Program-made: the position numbers and the translations under genes
Source: Sediminibacterium sp.
GTDB taxonomy: Bacteria > Bacteroidota > Bacteroidia > Chitinophagales > Chitinophagaceae
DNA length: 64,000 bases
Assembly (NCBI GenBank): GCA_030158665.1
Contig: JAOASM010000007.1
Coordinates: 151,146-215,145 of the forward strand
Direction: 5' to 3'
The notes under the pieces: generated by a model
Told to the model about the DNA's origin: nothing
The model's database searches: none
Seen by the model: the letters and a program-made list of their open reading frames with translations, nothing else
Shown here: one piece after another, positions 1-10,280 of the stretch
How positions within the stretch are numbered: position 1 is the first letter of the stretch
How the letters are laid out: each line of letters starts with the position of its first letter

Positions 1-775
1 CATGGATTTATTTACGCCTATTGGTAAGGGTCAACGTGGATTATTGGTAGCTCAGCCAAAAGTGGGTAAGACCATGTTGTTGAAAGAAGTTGCCAATGCG
101 ATTGCTGCGAATCACCCAGAATGCTATTTGATGGTGGTGTTGGTGGATGAGCGTCCAGAGGAAGTAACAGATGTGGAGCGTTCTGTAAAAGCAGAAGTGA
201 TTGCATCTACCTTTGATGAACCAGCAGAAAAACACGTAAAGGTTTCTACAATGGCTTTACAAAAAGCAAAGCGCTTAGTAGAATGCGGACACGATGTGGT
301 GATTTTATTAGATTCCATTACACGTTTAGCACGTGCACACAATACAGTTGCGCCAAGCTCTGGTAAGGTTTTATCAGGTGGTGTGGAAGCCAATGCAATG
401 CAAAAACCAAAACAATTTTTTGGTGCTGCACGTAAAATTGAAAATGGCGGATCACTTACAATCATTGCAACAGCGTTGGTTGATACAGGATCTAAAATGG
501 ATGAAGTGATCTTTGAAGAATTCAAGGGTACTGGTAATATGGAGTTGGTATTAGATCGTCGTTTAGCGAACAAGCGTATCTTCCCTGCGATTGATTTAAC
601 GGGATCAAGCACACGTCGTGATGATTTATTACTAGACAAAGAAGTATTACAGAGAATGAATATCCTTCGTTTATTCTTGAACGACATGAATACCGACGAA
701 GCAATGAATGAATTATTAAAACGTATGCGTGGCACTAAAGACAACGAAGAGTTTTTAGCCAGCATGAATAGATAA
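1..775 (+). CDS. rho: Transcription termination factor Rho, C-terminal part (5' end outside window)
   Basis: ATP-dependent RNA helicase that ends transcription at Rho-dependent sites. The window begins inside the gene. What is visible is the RecA-like ATPase domain: [16 protein letters not shown] is the Walker A region, [18 protein letters not shown] follows, [16 protein letters not shown] is the Walker B/Q-loop region, and the C-terminal secondary RNA-binding part ends in FLASMNR. Family members carry an N-terminal RNA-binding domain, in Bacteroidota often with a long extension, and this lies upstream of the window. The gene ends at an intrinsic terminator about 2 bp downstream and faces polA. 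Identification is close to certain; the full length cannot be judged. Confidence 0.97.
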   Translation, partial: MDLFTPIGKGQRGLLVAQPKVGKTMLLKEVANAIAANHPECYLMVVLVDERPEEVTDVERSVKAEVIASTFDEPAEKHVKVSTMALQKAKRLVECGHDVVILLDSITRLARAHNTVAPSSGKVLSGGVEANAMQKPKQFFGAARKIENGGSLTIIATALVDTGSKMDEVIFEEFKGTGNMELVLDRRLANKRIFPAIDLTGSSTRRDDLLLDKEVLQRMNILRLFLNDMNTDEAMNELLKRMRGTKDNEEFLASMNR

Positions 776-776
776 A

Positions 777-816
777 AATAATGCCCTTACAAAAAGTTAA
801 GGGCATTATTTTTTTT
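777..816. terminator. Bidirectional intrinsic terminator between rho and polA
   Basis: Perfect 13 bp stem (777-789 with 798-810) and an 8 nt loop. A T-run follows on the plus strand to 816, and a T-rich stretch follows on the minus strand. It can end both rho and polA transcripts. Confidence 0.85.
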
Positions 817-873
817 ACTCTTATGATTTTTTCAGCACCCCCCCATAAACGAGGGTGCTGATTTATTTTAACC

Positions 874-3789
874 CTAATGCGCTTCAAGCCAATTTTTACC
901 AACGCCCAACTCTGCTTCTACCGGAACCCCGTTGGGTAGTTCCATTGCCGTGGTCATGCAGGATAAGATTAGTTCTTTTAGTGCTGGCAATTCGGACTCT
1001 ACCGCATCAAACACCAATTCATCATGCACCTGTAAGATCATTTTAGATTCCCAATGTTTCTTTTTCATTTCTTGATGAATCTTAATCATCGCTAGTTTAA
1101 TCATATCAGCCGCAGATCCTTGTATAGGAGAGTTGATGGCGTTGCGCTCAGCAAAGCCACGTACCGTAAAATTAGAGCTATTGATATCTCTTAACCAGCG
1201 TTTACGGCCCATCAATGTTTCAACAAACCCTTGTTCTTTAGCCTTGTTGATTTGCTGATCCATGTACAACTGAATATTGGGAAATTCTTTTTTATAATTA
1301 TCAATGATCTCTTTTGCTTCTGTTCTGGAGATACCAAGGTTTTCTGCTAAGCCAAATGCACCCTGTCCATAGATGATGCCAAAGTTGACACTCTTTGCTT
1401 TATAACGTTGCTCTTTGGTCACTTCTGTTTCTGCTATACCATATACTTTTGCGGCGGTAGCGGTGTGGATGTCTTTGCCTTGTTTAAATGCATCACACAT
1501 ATTCGGATCACCACTAATGGCAGCAACCACTCTTAATTCTATTTGTGAATAATCGGCACTCACTAAAATTCGAGATGGATCTCTAGGAATAAATGCTTTT
1601 CTCACTTCTCTGCCTCTTTCAGAACGTATTGGGATGTTTTGCAAATTTGGATTCGTGCTACTTAATCTTCCTGTCACAGCAACAGCTTGCGCATAGCTAG
1701 TGTGTATTCTTCCTGTTTTAGGATTTACGATGGCTGGCAAGGCATCCACATAAGTAGATTTTAATTTACTTAGTTCTCTGAAATTTAAAATGTCATCTAC
1801 AATTTTATGTTTTGCTGCGAGCTTCGCCAATACATCTTCTCCGGTGGCGTATTGTCCTGTTTTTGTCTTCTTTGCTTTTGGATCAATTTTTAATATATCA
1901 AACAACACGTCGCCTAGTTGTTTTGGGGACGCAAGATTAAAGCGGACGCCCGCTTGCTCAAACACGCGCTCTTCGCTTATTTTAATATCATCCTCTAGGA
2001 CCTTACTATACTCGTTCAAAAATTGTTCATCAACTTTAACACCCTCAAATTCCATGTCTACCAAAACTTGCATCAAAGGATTTTCCACTTCTTCAAACAC
2101 GCGCCTTACTTCACGCTTAGATAATAAAGGCTCAAAGCATTCTTTTAATTGTAAAGTGATGTCTGCGTCCTCTGCTGCATATTCGGTGATTTGGTCCAAT
2201 GGCACATCGCGCATGGTACCTTGATTTTTTCCTTTTTTTCCAATCAAGTTTTCAATACTCACTGGCTCGTATCCTAAAAACTGTTCACTAAGGATATCCA
2301 TACTCCTTCTGCCTTCTGGCTCTATCACGTAGTGCGCCAGCATGGTATCAAATGTTTTTCCCTTTAACACAACGCCATACCATTTCAATACCAAGAAATC
2401 GTATTTTAAATTCTGTCCAATCCAGGTAATTGTTTCGTCTTCAAATAATGATTTTAGTTTTCCTAAAATATGTTTTGCACCATCTACACCATCGCCGTCG
2501 TTGGCAACTGGCAAATAGTATCCCTCGTGAATCGTATTTGAAAAACTCAAACCCACCAATTGCACATTGTTGGCATCAATTCCAGTTGTTTCTGTATCGA
2601 TACAAATTTCTTTTTTAGCGCTTATCTTTTTTATAAAAGCTTCAATTGCGTCATCGCCAACAATGGTTTCATATTGATGAGGTGTATTCGAAATGTTTTT
2701 ATTTGCAATTAATTTAGGCAAATCTGAATCCGCTTCTTCATCCGCTTCGTAGCCGGGATTGCCTGGCTCATCATTTGGCTCTAGCACCGACTGTGTTCCC
2801 GCCGTCGAATCCAATACAATTGTTTTGGTTTTTATGATTGGCTTTTTTGATTTAACCTCGTTGCCAAATAAATCTGTTTGCACTTCAGGATCTTGCGCTA
2901 CCACCACTTCAAAATCACTACCCAGTATGCGTTTCCCAAGGGTCTTAAATTCAAGTAGATTAAAAATTTCTGTTAATGCGGGAATATTTTTTTCTGATAA
3001 TTTATAATCTTCTTCGTGAAACTGCACCGGAACATTGGTGATGATGGTCGCTAATTTTTTACTCATGATAGCAGAATCTTTTCCTGCTCTCACTTTTTCG
3101 CCCATGGCGCCTTTTATTTTATCTGCATTCGCTAACACCCCCTCGAGCGTATCGTACTCTTTTAATAATTTAGCTGCCGTCTTTTCGCCCACACCAGGGA
3201 TGCCCGGAATGTTGTCTGCTGCATCACCCATCAAGCCCAACATATCTACCACTTGGTCTACACGGGCGATGTCCCACTTTGCTTTAATTTTTTCTGCATC
3301 CAATATTTCTCTTTCATTACCAAATGCTGGTGGCTTCCACATATACACATTCTCTTTCACCAATAATTGTCCATAATCCTTATCTGGGGTAACCATATAT
3401 ACTTCGTATCCCATATCGGCCGCCTGCCAAGCTAATGTACCTATCACGTCATCTGCCTCATAACCATCACACTCCACAACTGGAATGTTAAATCCTTCGA
3501 TGATGGCTTTTATATGAGGAAGCGAACTTAATAGGTCTTCTGGAGCAGCTTCTCTGTTTGCTTTATAATCGGTAAAATCGGTATGGCGCTCTGTAGGTGC
3601 GTGTGTATCAAAACATACTGCAATATGTGAAGGATTTTCCTTTTTAATAATCTCTAATAAGGTATTGGTAAAACCAAATTGTGCGTTGGTGTTGATTCCG
3701 GTACTCGTGATTCTTGGCGTACGGATTAAAGCATAATATGCCCTGTAAATCAAGGCCAGCGCATCTAGTAAATACAATTTTTTAGACAT
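874..3789 (-). CDS. polA: DNA polymerase I (5'-3' exo, 3'-5' exo and polymerase domains)
   Basis: Repair and Okazaki-fragment-processing polymerase, 971 aa, slightly longer than the usual ~930 because of an acidic low-complexity linker at about residues 300-370. The N-terminal flap/5' nuclease domain is at about 1-290 (DGYEADDVIGTLA, GIPGVGEKTA). The proofreading domain looks intact, with DTETTG at about 398, NLKYDF near 460 and YAAEDAD near 540. Polymerase motif A is DYSQIELR near 746, motif B is KSVNFGIIYG near 799 and motif C is VHDE near 921. The ATG start gives MSKKLYLLDALALIYR, as expected. It is monocistronic between two terminators. A weak -7-like TAACTTAG precedes the start on the minus strand. 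Confidence 0.98.
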   Translation of the reverse strand: MSKKLYLLDALALIYRAYYALIRTPRITSTGINTNAQFGFTNTLLEIIKKENPSHIAVCFDTHAPTERHTDFTDYKANREAAPEDLLSSLPHIKAIIEGFNIPVVECDGYEADDVIGTLAWQAADMGYEVYMVTPDKDYGQLLVKENVYMWKPPAFGNEREILDAEKIKAKWDIARVDQVVDMLGLMGDAADNIPGIPGVGEKTAAKLLKEYDTLEGVLANADKIKGAMGEKVRAGKDSAIMSKKLATIITNVPVQFHEEDYKLSEKNIPALTEIFNLLEFKTLGKRILGSDFEVVVAQDPEVQTDLFGNEVKSKKPIIKTKTIVLDSTAGTQSVLEPNDEPGNPGYEADEEADSDLPKLIANKNISNTPHQYETIVGDDAIEAFIKKISAKKEICIDTETTGIDANNVQLVGLSFSNTIHEGYYLPVANDGDGVDGAKHILGKLKSLFEDETITWIGQNLKYDFLVLKWYGVVLKGKTFDTMLAHYVIEPEGRRSMDILSEQFLGYEPVSIENLIGKKGKNQGTMRDVPLDQITEYAAEDADITLQLKECFEPLLSKREVRRVFEEVENPLMQVLVDMEFEGVKVDEQFLNEYSKVLEDDIKISEERVFEQAGVRFNLASPKQLGDVLFDILKIDPKAKKTKTGQYATGEDVLAKLAAKHKIVDDILNFRELSKLKSTYVDALPAIVNPKTGRIHTSYAQAVAVTGRLSSTNPNLQNIPIRSERGREVRKAFIPRDPSRILVSADYSQIELRVVAAISGDPNMCDAFKQGKDIHTATAAKVYGIAETEVTKEQRYKAKSVNFGIIYGQGAFGLAENLGISRTEAKEIIDNYKKEFPNIQLYMDQQINKAKEQGFVETLMGRKRWLRDINSSNFTVRGFAERNAINSPIQGSAADMIKLAMIKIHQEMKKKHWESKMILQVHDELVFDAVESELPALKELILSCMTTAMELPNGVPVEAELGVGKNWLEAH

Positions 3790-3804
3790 AGCGCTAAGTT
3801 AGCC

Positions 3805-3845
3805 AAAAAAAATCCTCCCAGTTCAGATTTACCGAGCTGGGAGGA
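3805..3845 (-). terminator. Intrinsic terminator of the amidohydrolase operon
   Basis: A 12 bp stem (3813-3824 with 3834-3845, one G-T pair) is followed on the minus strand by eight T. It lies downstream of the 3908-5212 gene and just upstream of the polA start. A second hairpin (3857-3863 with 3889-3895) precedes it without a T-run. Confidence 0.8.
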
Positions 3846-3907
3846 AACTTATTTTTCCACCTGTACAATTCTAATAGTTATCGAATTGCAGGTGGATCGA
3901 TTTTTGT

Positions 3908-5212
3908 TTATTTCAATTGATACTTATGCTTATAGCGCTCGTATAATTGCTTGCCTTTATTATCTAAAGACACGTTACGGCCCTGAATAAACGCCTGACC
4001 AATGACACTAGACTTCATGTCTAATAAATCACCATTGACAATTAAAAGGTTGGCATCTTTACCCGATTCAATAGTGCCTGTTTTATCTTCAATGCCCAAA
4101 ATTTTTGCCGCATTTAAAGTTACAGCGGAAAGCGCTTGTTCTTTGGTTAAACCATAAGTAGCAGCCGTTCCAGCGTTGAAGGCTAGGTTACGAAAGCGAC
4201 TTTGATCGTGTGTATCATTTAAACAAAACAACACACCTGCCTTTTGTAAAGCTGCCGGTGTTTTGTAGGGTTGATCCACATCATCATCTTCCATACTTGG
4301 TAAAGCATGTTGACGATCTAGTATAACTGGCACATTGTTTTCAGCTAATAAATCTGCAATCTGATAGGCTTCTGTTCCACCAACAATCACCAATTTAAAT
4401 CCAAAAGATTTAGCTAGGTCCATTGCCAATAAAATTTGCTTTACTTCATTTGCGCGTACAAATAATTTTTGTTTGCCATCAAATAAACCACGCACCGCTT
4501 CTAATTTTAAATTGTTCGCAGCATGTGTTTTTTCTTGATAATATGCTTTAGCATCTGTGAAGAATTGTTTGATGGTTTCAATTTTATCCATTGCTGTTTT
4601 TACCGGATCGCCGCCAGGACCAGGACGCATGAACGCCATACGACCACCGCGACGAGGCATTAAGCTTGGCATATTGATATACAAGCCATTATCCATTTTA
4701 TAAGCAGCGTCTTCATAATTCCAAGCGTCTAATTGTACTACGCTTGCTTGGCCTTCGATTAGTTCACCCTGTGGTGCAACGCCTGCTAATAGAATTCCGT
4801 TCTCGCGCAACACGCCGATTATTTTTGAATCCGTATTGTAGGCAACAATAGATCTAATGTTAGCGTTGTTCTCTCCAATCTCTGCGTAGTCATTGCTACC
4901 ACGCACACCAGCACTGATTTCTCTAAGTCCTAAATCAGATGTTGGTAAGATCAAACCTGGATAAACTTGTTTTCCCGTTCCATCAATGACTGTGGCACCG
5001 GCTGGCACAACTACGTTGCCCACTCCAATGATTTTTCCATTTTCAAACGCAACCGAAGCGTCTGTCAATGTAGTTCCGTTTCCAACGTGAACTGTTGTAT
5101 GTGTAATAACGGTCACACCCTTTTGTGGTGCAGCTGGATACACATTGTCTTGTGCACTTGCAGTTAAACCTAACAATGCAAGAGCAAAAATGCTTAAATA
5201 TTTCTTTTGCAT
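3908..5212 (-). CDS. Secreted amidohydrolase-family protein lacking the metal-binding HxH
   Basis: 434 aa with a Sec signal peptide (MQKKYLSIFALALLGLTASA, cleavage before QD), so exported. The fold is that of imidazolonepropionase-like amidohydrolases: an N-terminal beta part (GKIIGVGNVVVPAGATVIDG), a barrel and a C-terminal return (LGIEDKTGTIESGKDANLLI). At residues 85-93, where active members read PGxxDxHxH, it has PGLILPTSD. No HxH is present and the downstream His ligands are not evident, although FCLNDTHD may keep the Asp region. It lies 3 bp after the larger amidohydrolase in the same operon. An inactive or altered partner subunit is the simplest inference; the substrate is unknown. Confidence 0.85.
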   Translation of the reverse strand: MQKKYLSIFALALLGLTASAQDNVYPAAPQKGVTVITHTTVHVGNGTTLTDASVAFENGKIIGVGNVVVPAGATVIDGTGKQVYPGLILPTSDLGLREISAGVRGSNDYAEIGENNANIRSIVAYNTDSKIIGVLRENGILLAGVAPQGELIEGQASVVQLDAWNYEDAAYKMDNGLYINMPSLMPRRGGRMAFMRPGPGGDPVKTAMDKIETIKQFFTDAKAYYQEKTHAANNLKLEAVRGLFDGKQKLFVRANEVKQILLAMDLAKSFGFKLVIVGGTEAYQIADLLAENNVPVILDRQHALPSMEDDDVDQPYKTPAALQKAGVLFCLNDTHDQSRFRNLAFNAGTAATYGLTKEQALSAVTLNAAKILGIEDKTGTIESGKDANLLIVNGDLLDMKSSVIGQAFIQGRNVSLDNKGKQLYERYKHKYQLK

Positions 5213-5215
5213 GGT

Positions 5216-8200
5216 TTAGTTTTTTTGAGATTCGTAAATAGTGTTAAGATCTTCGTTATGATCATGATCTCCACACTCTAATAATATTTGCGTGCTAGGT
5301 GTTGCTGGTCTTGTTGGCATGCCAGCTCTTTTGTCGCCTAGCATTTTTTGGATCAGCTTTGTTCTTTCTGCTGTTACTTGTTTGCTACGCTCCGCGTCTT
5401 TTTCACGATCAAAATAAACTGTACCATCAACAATAGTGTATAAAGATTTTGCGTAGATGCTTAATGGATTTTCGCTCCATAAAACCACGTCTGCGTCTTT
5501 ACCCACTTTGATGCTTCCTACTTTATTGTCGACATGAAGCGCCTTAGCTGGATTTAGTGTAACCATTTTGAAAGCTTCATCTTCAGACACACCGCCGTAT
5601 TTTACAATTTTACCCGCCTCTTGATTTAAGCGTCGAGCCATTTCAGCATCATCAGAGTTGATGACTGTGTTTACACCAACATTGTGCATGATTGCCGCAT
5701 TGTATGCAATAGCGTCTGTTACTTCGGTTTTATAAGCGAACCAGTCAGAAAAAGTGGCAGCACTTGAACCATGCTTTTTCATTTTATCTGCAACCTTATA
5801 GCCATCTAAAATGTGCGTAAAGGTATTGATATTAAAATCGTAGCCTTGTGCGTTGAATTTCTCAATAGCGCGCATTGCATAAGTAATTTCTGTTTGTACA
5901 TAAGAGTGACAAGTAATAAAGCGTTTTTTATTCATGATCTCAGTCAATGCCTCTAATTCCAAATCTCTTCTTGTTGTTGTTGGATTTGCTTTCATAGATT
6001 TTTGATAATCAACTGCTCTATCAAATGCATCCGTCAAAACTTCTTCTACGCCCATTCTTGTGTCTGGAAAACGATTGTTGTTTGTTGAGGTTGTACGCTT
6101 CACGTTTTCACCTAAAGCAAATTTGATGAAAGGGTCTGCACCTGCAAATTTCAATCCTTCGTCTGTGGTACCCCATCTTAATTTAATCAATTGCGTTTGA
6201 CCGCCAATGGTATTAGCGCTTCCGTGTAAGATATGAGATGATGTAACACCACCACTTAGTTGACGATAAATATTAATGTCCTCTGGGTTCATGTTGTCAC
6301 CAACGCGAACTTCAGCGGTTACAGATTGTGCGCCTTCGTTGATAGACAATGCGCCTATGTGAGAATGCTCGTCAATAATACCAGGACTTAAATATTTACC
6401 AGTACCGTCAATGATTCTTGCACCAGTCTCTGTTAATCCCTTTCCAATTTTTGCAATTTTACCCGCCTTTAATAAAACATCGGTGTTTTGCAATTTGCCT
6501 TCTTTTTCATTCGTCCACACCGTTGCGTTCTTAATTAAAATTGTTTCTTGTTGCGGTATAGATTCATTACCCAATCCAACAAACGGATAGGTAACCTTTG
6601 AAACCAATTTCACAGGCTCCGCGGTTTTCTTTTCTTCTGCCGCTGCAGTTGCAGGTGCAACCAAACTCGCAGACCAGGTTAATTTACCACCCTTTGCATC
6701 TGTTCCATATCCATTCCATGCGCCACCAGCAATTACACCACTTAGGCGAATGCTTTCAACACCACGACCTTTTCTTTCTGGAAAACTAATCTTTACTAAA
6801 GATTCGTTCACTGCAATTTTTGCAGCCAGGGTGTCTGTTCCTATAATATTCGCAGATAAATCTTTTTTAATGTCAACAGAGTAATCTGTTTTTACACCAG
6901 CGTTGTTAATAGTTAACTTGTATTTGCCAGCAAAGTTGTTCCACTCTGCGCCATTCACATCATACTTATTTCCTTGAATCCAGTTTTCAATAATTTTTGC
7001 ATTGCTATTAAAAATAGGCTCTGTTGTAATTAAGAAGTTAGCCAATTTACCCGCCTCTAAAGATCCAACTTGATCATAAACACCAATTTGTTGTGCAGGT
7101 ATCTTTGTCAATGCTTCTAATGCTTTGGTTTCAGAAAGGCCATATTGAATTGCTTTTCTAAGATTTGACAAAAACTGTTTTCCATCTCTCATATCAGCTG
7201 CGCTGATGCTGAAACTGATTCCAGCTTTTTCAAATGCTGCAGGGTTGGTTGGAGCCAATTCCCAATGTTTCATTTCTGCTAAAGAAACAAATCTTGCATC
7301 ATTCGCGTCTTCTACATCTAAGGCTGCAGGAAAGTCAAGACCTAATATATAAGAAGCTTTTATTTTAGCTAGCTCGTCAATTCTTTGGTAACCATTGTCA
7401 GCGCCTCTAATAATATATTGTGTTCCAAATTCTTTTGCAATACGATCTGCTCTAAGCGTAGACCATTTATCGTCAGCAACAAAAATTTGAGGCAAGCTTG
7501 CGTTTGCATTAAATGCTTCAAGTGATAAATTTACCCCCTCCGTTGTAGGCTTGGTTGCATACCATTTTGCATCTAAATAAGTTTGACGCAACAATGCAAT
7601 GCTACCCATTAAACTACTTGGATAAGATTGTGTAGAGATCCCTTTATCAAAAGAAAACACTTGCGCTGCTTTTGATTTTAAAATGCTATTGTTTTCGTTT
7701 GTACCAGCCAAGGTAACTACCGCGCCTGTTCCTCTAGCGATACCATCCTTAACATGTGTAAACACAACACCATATCCGTTGTTTCTAAAACCTACTGCTG
7801 TTGCTTCGTCTATACTGAAAGATTCTACTGCGTTTACTTCTGGTTTAATTGCTTGGTTCCAGTTGTATGCACCAGCTTTACTTGAACCAAATTGTGCAGG
7901 CGCGCCGAAGTTAAATCCTGCTGCAGTTCGCTTTGGCGTATTCGCACCGTAATCTGTTAGAGGATCTACAAAACTTGGATAGATAAACTTACCATTACAG
8001 TCAACTATAATTGCTTCTTTTGGAATTTCAACTACTGCACCTACTGCAATAATTTTTCCTTGCTTAATCACAAGGGTTCCTTTTTCAATCTTAGTTTTTT
8101 CGTTTTGAACAATGGTTGCATTGGTAAATGCATACACACCAGTTCTCACATCTCTTACCCCATTAATTGGAAAAGACTCCTGCGCAAATGCAGCTGCTCC

Positions 8201-8239
8201 AATTACAAGCAAAAGAAGTGATAAAATAATCCTCCTCAT
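5216..8239 (-). CDS. Secreted double amidohydrolase (degenerate N-domain, intact C-domain)
   Basis: 1007 aa with the signal peptide MRRIILSLLLLVIGAAAFAQ. Residues ~30-420 form one amidohydrolase-like domain lacking metal ligands: FVDPLTDYG stands at 90-98 where DxHxH is expected. A beta-rich linker follows at ~425-530. Residues ~560-980 form a second amidohydrolase domain with an apparently complete metal site: PGIIDEHSHIG (H625, H627), TCHSY (H778), FTHILDG (H809) and NSDDAE (D863 or D864). Normal amidohydrolases are 400-450 aa, so this is a tandem fusion. It is first in the operon, 3 bp before the 434 aa relative. Peptidase- or imidazolonepropionase-like activity on an exported substrate is plausible but unproven. 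Confidence 0.88.
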   Translation of the reverse strand: MRRIILSLLLLVIGAAAFAQESFPINGVRDVRTGVYAFTNATIVQNEKTKIEKGTLVIKQGKIIAVGAVVEIPKEAIIVDCNGKFIYPSFVDPLTDYGANTPKRTAAGFNFGAPAQFGSSKAGAYNWNQAIKPEVNAVESFSIDEATAVGFRNNGYGVVFTHVKDGIARGTGAVVTLAGTNENNSILKSKAAQVFSFDKGISTQSYPSSLMGSIALLRQTYLDAKWYATKPTTEGVNLSLEAFNANASLPQIFVADDKWSTLRADRIAKEFGTQYIIRGADNGYQRIDELAKIKASYILGLDFPAALDVEDANDARFVSLAEMKHWELAPTNPAAFEKAGISFSISAADMRDGKQFLSNLRKAIQYGLSETKALEALTKIPAQQIGVYDQVGSLEAGKLANFLITTEPIFNSNAKIIENWIQGNKYDVNGAEWNNFAGKYKLTINNAGVKTDYSVDIKKDLSANIIGTDTLAAKIAVNESLVKISFPERKGRGVESIRLSGVIAGGAWNGYGTDAKGGKLTWSASLVAPATAAAEEKKTAEPVKLVSKVTYPFVGLGNESIPQQETILIKNATVWTNEKEGKLQNTDVLLKAGKIAKIGKGLTETGARIIDGTGKYLSPGIIDEHSHIGALSINEGAQSVTAEVRVGDNMNPEDINIYRQLSGGVTSSHILHGSANTIGGQTQLIKLRWGTTDEGLKFAGADPFIKFALGENVKRTTSTNNNRFPDTRMGVEEVLTDAFDRAVDYQKSMKANPTTTRRDLELEALTEIMNKKRFITCHSYVQTEITYAMRAIEKFNAQGYDFNINTFTHILDGYKVADKMKKHGSSAATFSDWFAYKTEVTDAIAYNAAIMHNVGVNTVINSDDAEMARRLNQEAGKIVKYGGVSEDEAFKMVTLNPAKALHVDNKVGSIKVGKDADVVLWSENPLSIYAKSLYTIVDGTVYFDREKDAERSKQVTAERTKLIQKMLGDKRAGMPTRPATPSTQILLECGDHDHNEDLNTIYESQKN

Positions 8240-8384
8240 ACGCGGTTGATTTTAGTTTTGAATAAAAAAATATTTGCCAAATTGTAGACCCCGTTTTTAG
8301 GGAAAAATTTTGGAAACTCATCTTTCTAAAGCTACTAAAAACAACGATTCAACAGAGTGGTTGTTTTGTTTTTTTGATAAATGG

Positions 8385-10253
8385 TTACCTGCCCATGTAT
8401 ACCATTAGAATTTGTATATCGCTAGGATTCACCCCGCTGATTCTACTCGCTTGACCAAGCGTGACCGGTCTTATCTTTTTAAATTTTTGCATCGCCTCAA
8501 TAGAGAGTGCTGCAACCTTATCATAATCAAAGCTGTCTGGTATTACTTTATTTTCTAATGCAGACATGCGTTCCACGATTTCTTTTTCTTTCTCGATATA
8601 TCTTTCATACTTCACTTGAATCTCTGCCTGCTCTAAATAATCAGGATTATTTCCTTGAAGCTTTTCATTTAATGAAACCGAGTGATCCATTATTTGTTGT
8701 AAACTAATATTAGGTCTTAATACCAGTTTGGCTGCTTTTTGTTTTTCGTTCATCGGCGCAGAATCAATCGTACCAAGGAATGCATTGATTTCATGTGGTT
8801 CAACCGAGTGCGTATTTAAGATGTTTTTAATCTCTGCAACATGGTTATTTTTATCTTGTACTTTGCGCATTCGTTCTATACTCGCTAAGCCTAAATTATA
8901 GGACAATTCAGTAAGTCTTAAGTCCGCATTGTCTTGACGCAATAAGGTTCTAAATTCTGCTCTTGACGTAAACATACGATAGGGCTCATTGGTGCCTTTG
9001 CTAATTAGGTCGTCTATTAATACACCAATATAGGCATCGCTTCTTTGTAAAATAAAAGGCGCCTTTTCGTTGATTTTTAAATGTGCGTTCATGCCCGCCA
9101 TCATGCCCTGACATGCAGCTTCTTCATAACCAGTTGTACCGTTAATTTGTCCGGCAAAATAAAGGTTATCAATCGCCTTGGTTTCTAAGGTATACTTTAG
9201 CTGAGTGGGTTGGAAAAAATCATATTCAATGGCATATCCAGGTCTAAACATTCTAGCTTTTTCAAACCCAGGAACCATACGAAGAGCTTCGTATTGAACC
9301 TCTTCTGGCAAGCTTGTACTAAATCCATTCACATATACTTCTACTGTATTCCAACCTTCTGGCTCAACAAATAGTTGGTGTCTTTCTCTATCGGCGAATC
9401 GATTGATTTTATCTTCAATACTTGGACAGTATCTTGGACCCACACCCTCTATTCTACCCTGGTACATTGGGCTTCTATCAAATCCGGTTTTTAAAATGTC
9501 GTGTACAATTGGATCGGTGTACGTAATCCAACAAGAGCGTTGATCTGCCGCTTTTACCCTTGGGATATCCATATAACTAAAACCAACCACCTCTTCGTCT
9601 CCCTTCTGTTCTTCCATTTTGGAATAATCCAAACTTCTGCCGTCTACTCTTGGAGGGGTTCCTGTTTTTAACCTATCTGATTCTAATCCAAAAGAAACCA
9701 ATTGTTCGGTGATTCCTGTCGCCGCCCTTTCTGCCACACGTCCTCCACCCAATTGTTTTTCACCAATATGCATGATCCCGTTTAAGAACGTGCCACTAGT
9801 GATGACCACCGCATCTGACAAAATCTCGTGGCCTAAACTTGTTTTAACACCACAAGCCTTTCCGTTTTTTATAATTAACTCGTTCACCGAGTCCTGGTAA
9901 AAATCTACATTAGGGGTAAGCTCCAACATCTCTCTCCACTTGCTAGCAAAAAGGTGTCGGTCGTTTTGAGCCCTTGGACTCCACATCGCCGGCCCCTTGC
10001 TTTTATTCAACATCCTAAATTGAATAGTACTTAGGTCAGACACTATTCCACTATATCCACCCAGCGCATCTATCTCTCTCACAATTTGACCCTTGGCAAT
10101 TCCGCCCATGGCAGGATTACAACTCATTTGAGCAATGGTCTGCATGTTCATTGTGATCAATAGAACCTTGGACCCCATATTGGCCGCTGCCGCTGCTGCT
10201 TCAGATCCAGCATGGCCCGCGCCTACTACTATTACATTGTATTTTGGAAACAT
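8385..10253 (-). CDS. mnmG: tRNA U34 carboxymethylaminomethyl modification enzyme MnmG (GidA)
   Basis: FAD-dependent enzyme that, with MnmE, installs the cmnm5 group on U34 of certain tRNAs. It is 622 aa, the normal length. The N-terminal dinucleotide-binding motif is VVGAGHAGSEAAAAAANMGS. Family signatures include CNPAMGGIAKGQIVREIDAL, TGTPPRVDGRS, RYCPSIEDK and GQINGTTGYEEAACQG. The start is ATG, 7 nt after a TATCTTTG box on the minus strand. The parS-like 38 bp palindrome lies just behind this promoter. mnmG is frequently found near chromosome origins, which fits the neighbouring parS sites and AT-rich gap. Confidence 0.97.
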   Translation of the reverse strand: MFPKYNVIVVGAGHAGSEAAAAAANMGSKVLLITMNMQTIAQMSCNPAMGGIAKGQIVREIDALGGYSGIVSDLSTIQFRMLNKSKGPAMWSPRAQNDRHLFASKWREMLELTPNVDFYQDSVNELIIKNGKACGVKTSLGHEILSDAVVITSGTFLNGIMHIGEKQLGGGRVAERAATGITEQLVSFGLESDRLKTGTPPRVDGRSLDYSKMEEQKGDEEVVGFSYMDIPRVKAADQRSCWITYTDPIVHDILKTGFDRSPMYQGRIEGVGPRYCPSIEDKINRFADRERHQLFVEPEGWNTVEVYVNGFSTSLPEEVQYEALRMVPGFEKARMFRPGYAIEYDFFQPTQLKYTLETKAIDNLYFAGQINGTTGYEEAACQGMMAGMNAHLKINEKAPFILQRSDAYIGVLIDDLISKGTNEPYRMFTSRAEFRTLLRQDNADLRLTELSYNLGLASIERMRKVQDKNNHVAEIKNILNTHSVEPHEINAFLGTIDSAPMNEKQKAAKLVLRPNISLQQIMDHSVSLNEKLQGNNPDYLEQAEIQVKYERYIEKEKEIVERMSALENKVIPDSFDYDKVAALSIEAMQKFKKIRPVTLGQASRISGVNPSDIQILMVYMGR

Positions 10254-10260
10254 AAGGATG

Positions 10261-10268
10261 CAAAGATA
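10261..10268 (-). promoter_or_regulatory. -7 box (TATCTTTG) of mnmG
   Basis: Exact match to the Bacteroidota TAnnTTTG element on the minus strand, 7 nt before the mnmG ATG. No clear -33 element was recognised. Confidence 0.65.
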
Positions 10269-10280
10269 AGTTGGTTTTTC

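Noticed and set aside
124..765. 213-codon minus-strand frame inside rho
   Set aside because: Fully antisense to the strongly conserved rho; composition typical of a shadow frame.
833..860. Hairpin with 8 bp arms between rho and polA
   Set aside because: Strong stem but followed by A-rich sequence on the polA strand and only a broken T stretch on the other; the neighbouring 777-816 hairpin explains termination.
3857..3895. Second hairpin downstream of the 434 aa amidohydrolase gene
   Set aside because: No T-run on the relevant strand; kept only as a note beside the clear terminator at 3805-3845.
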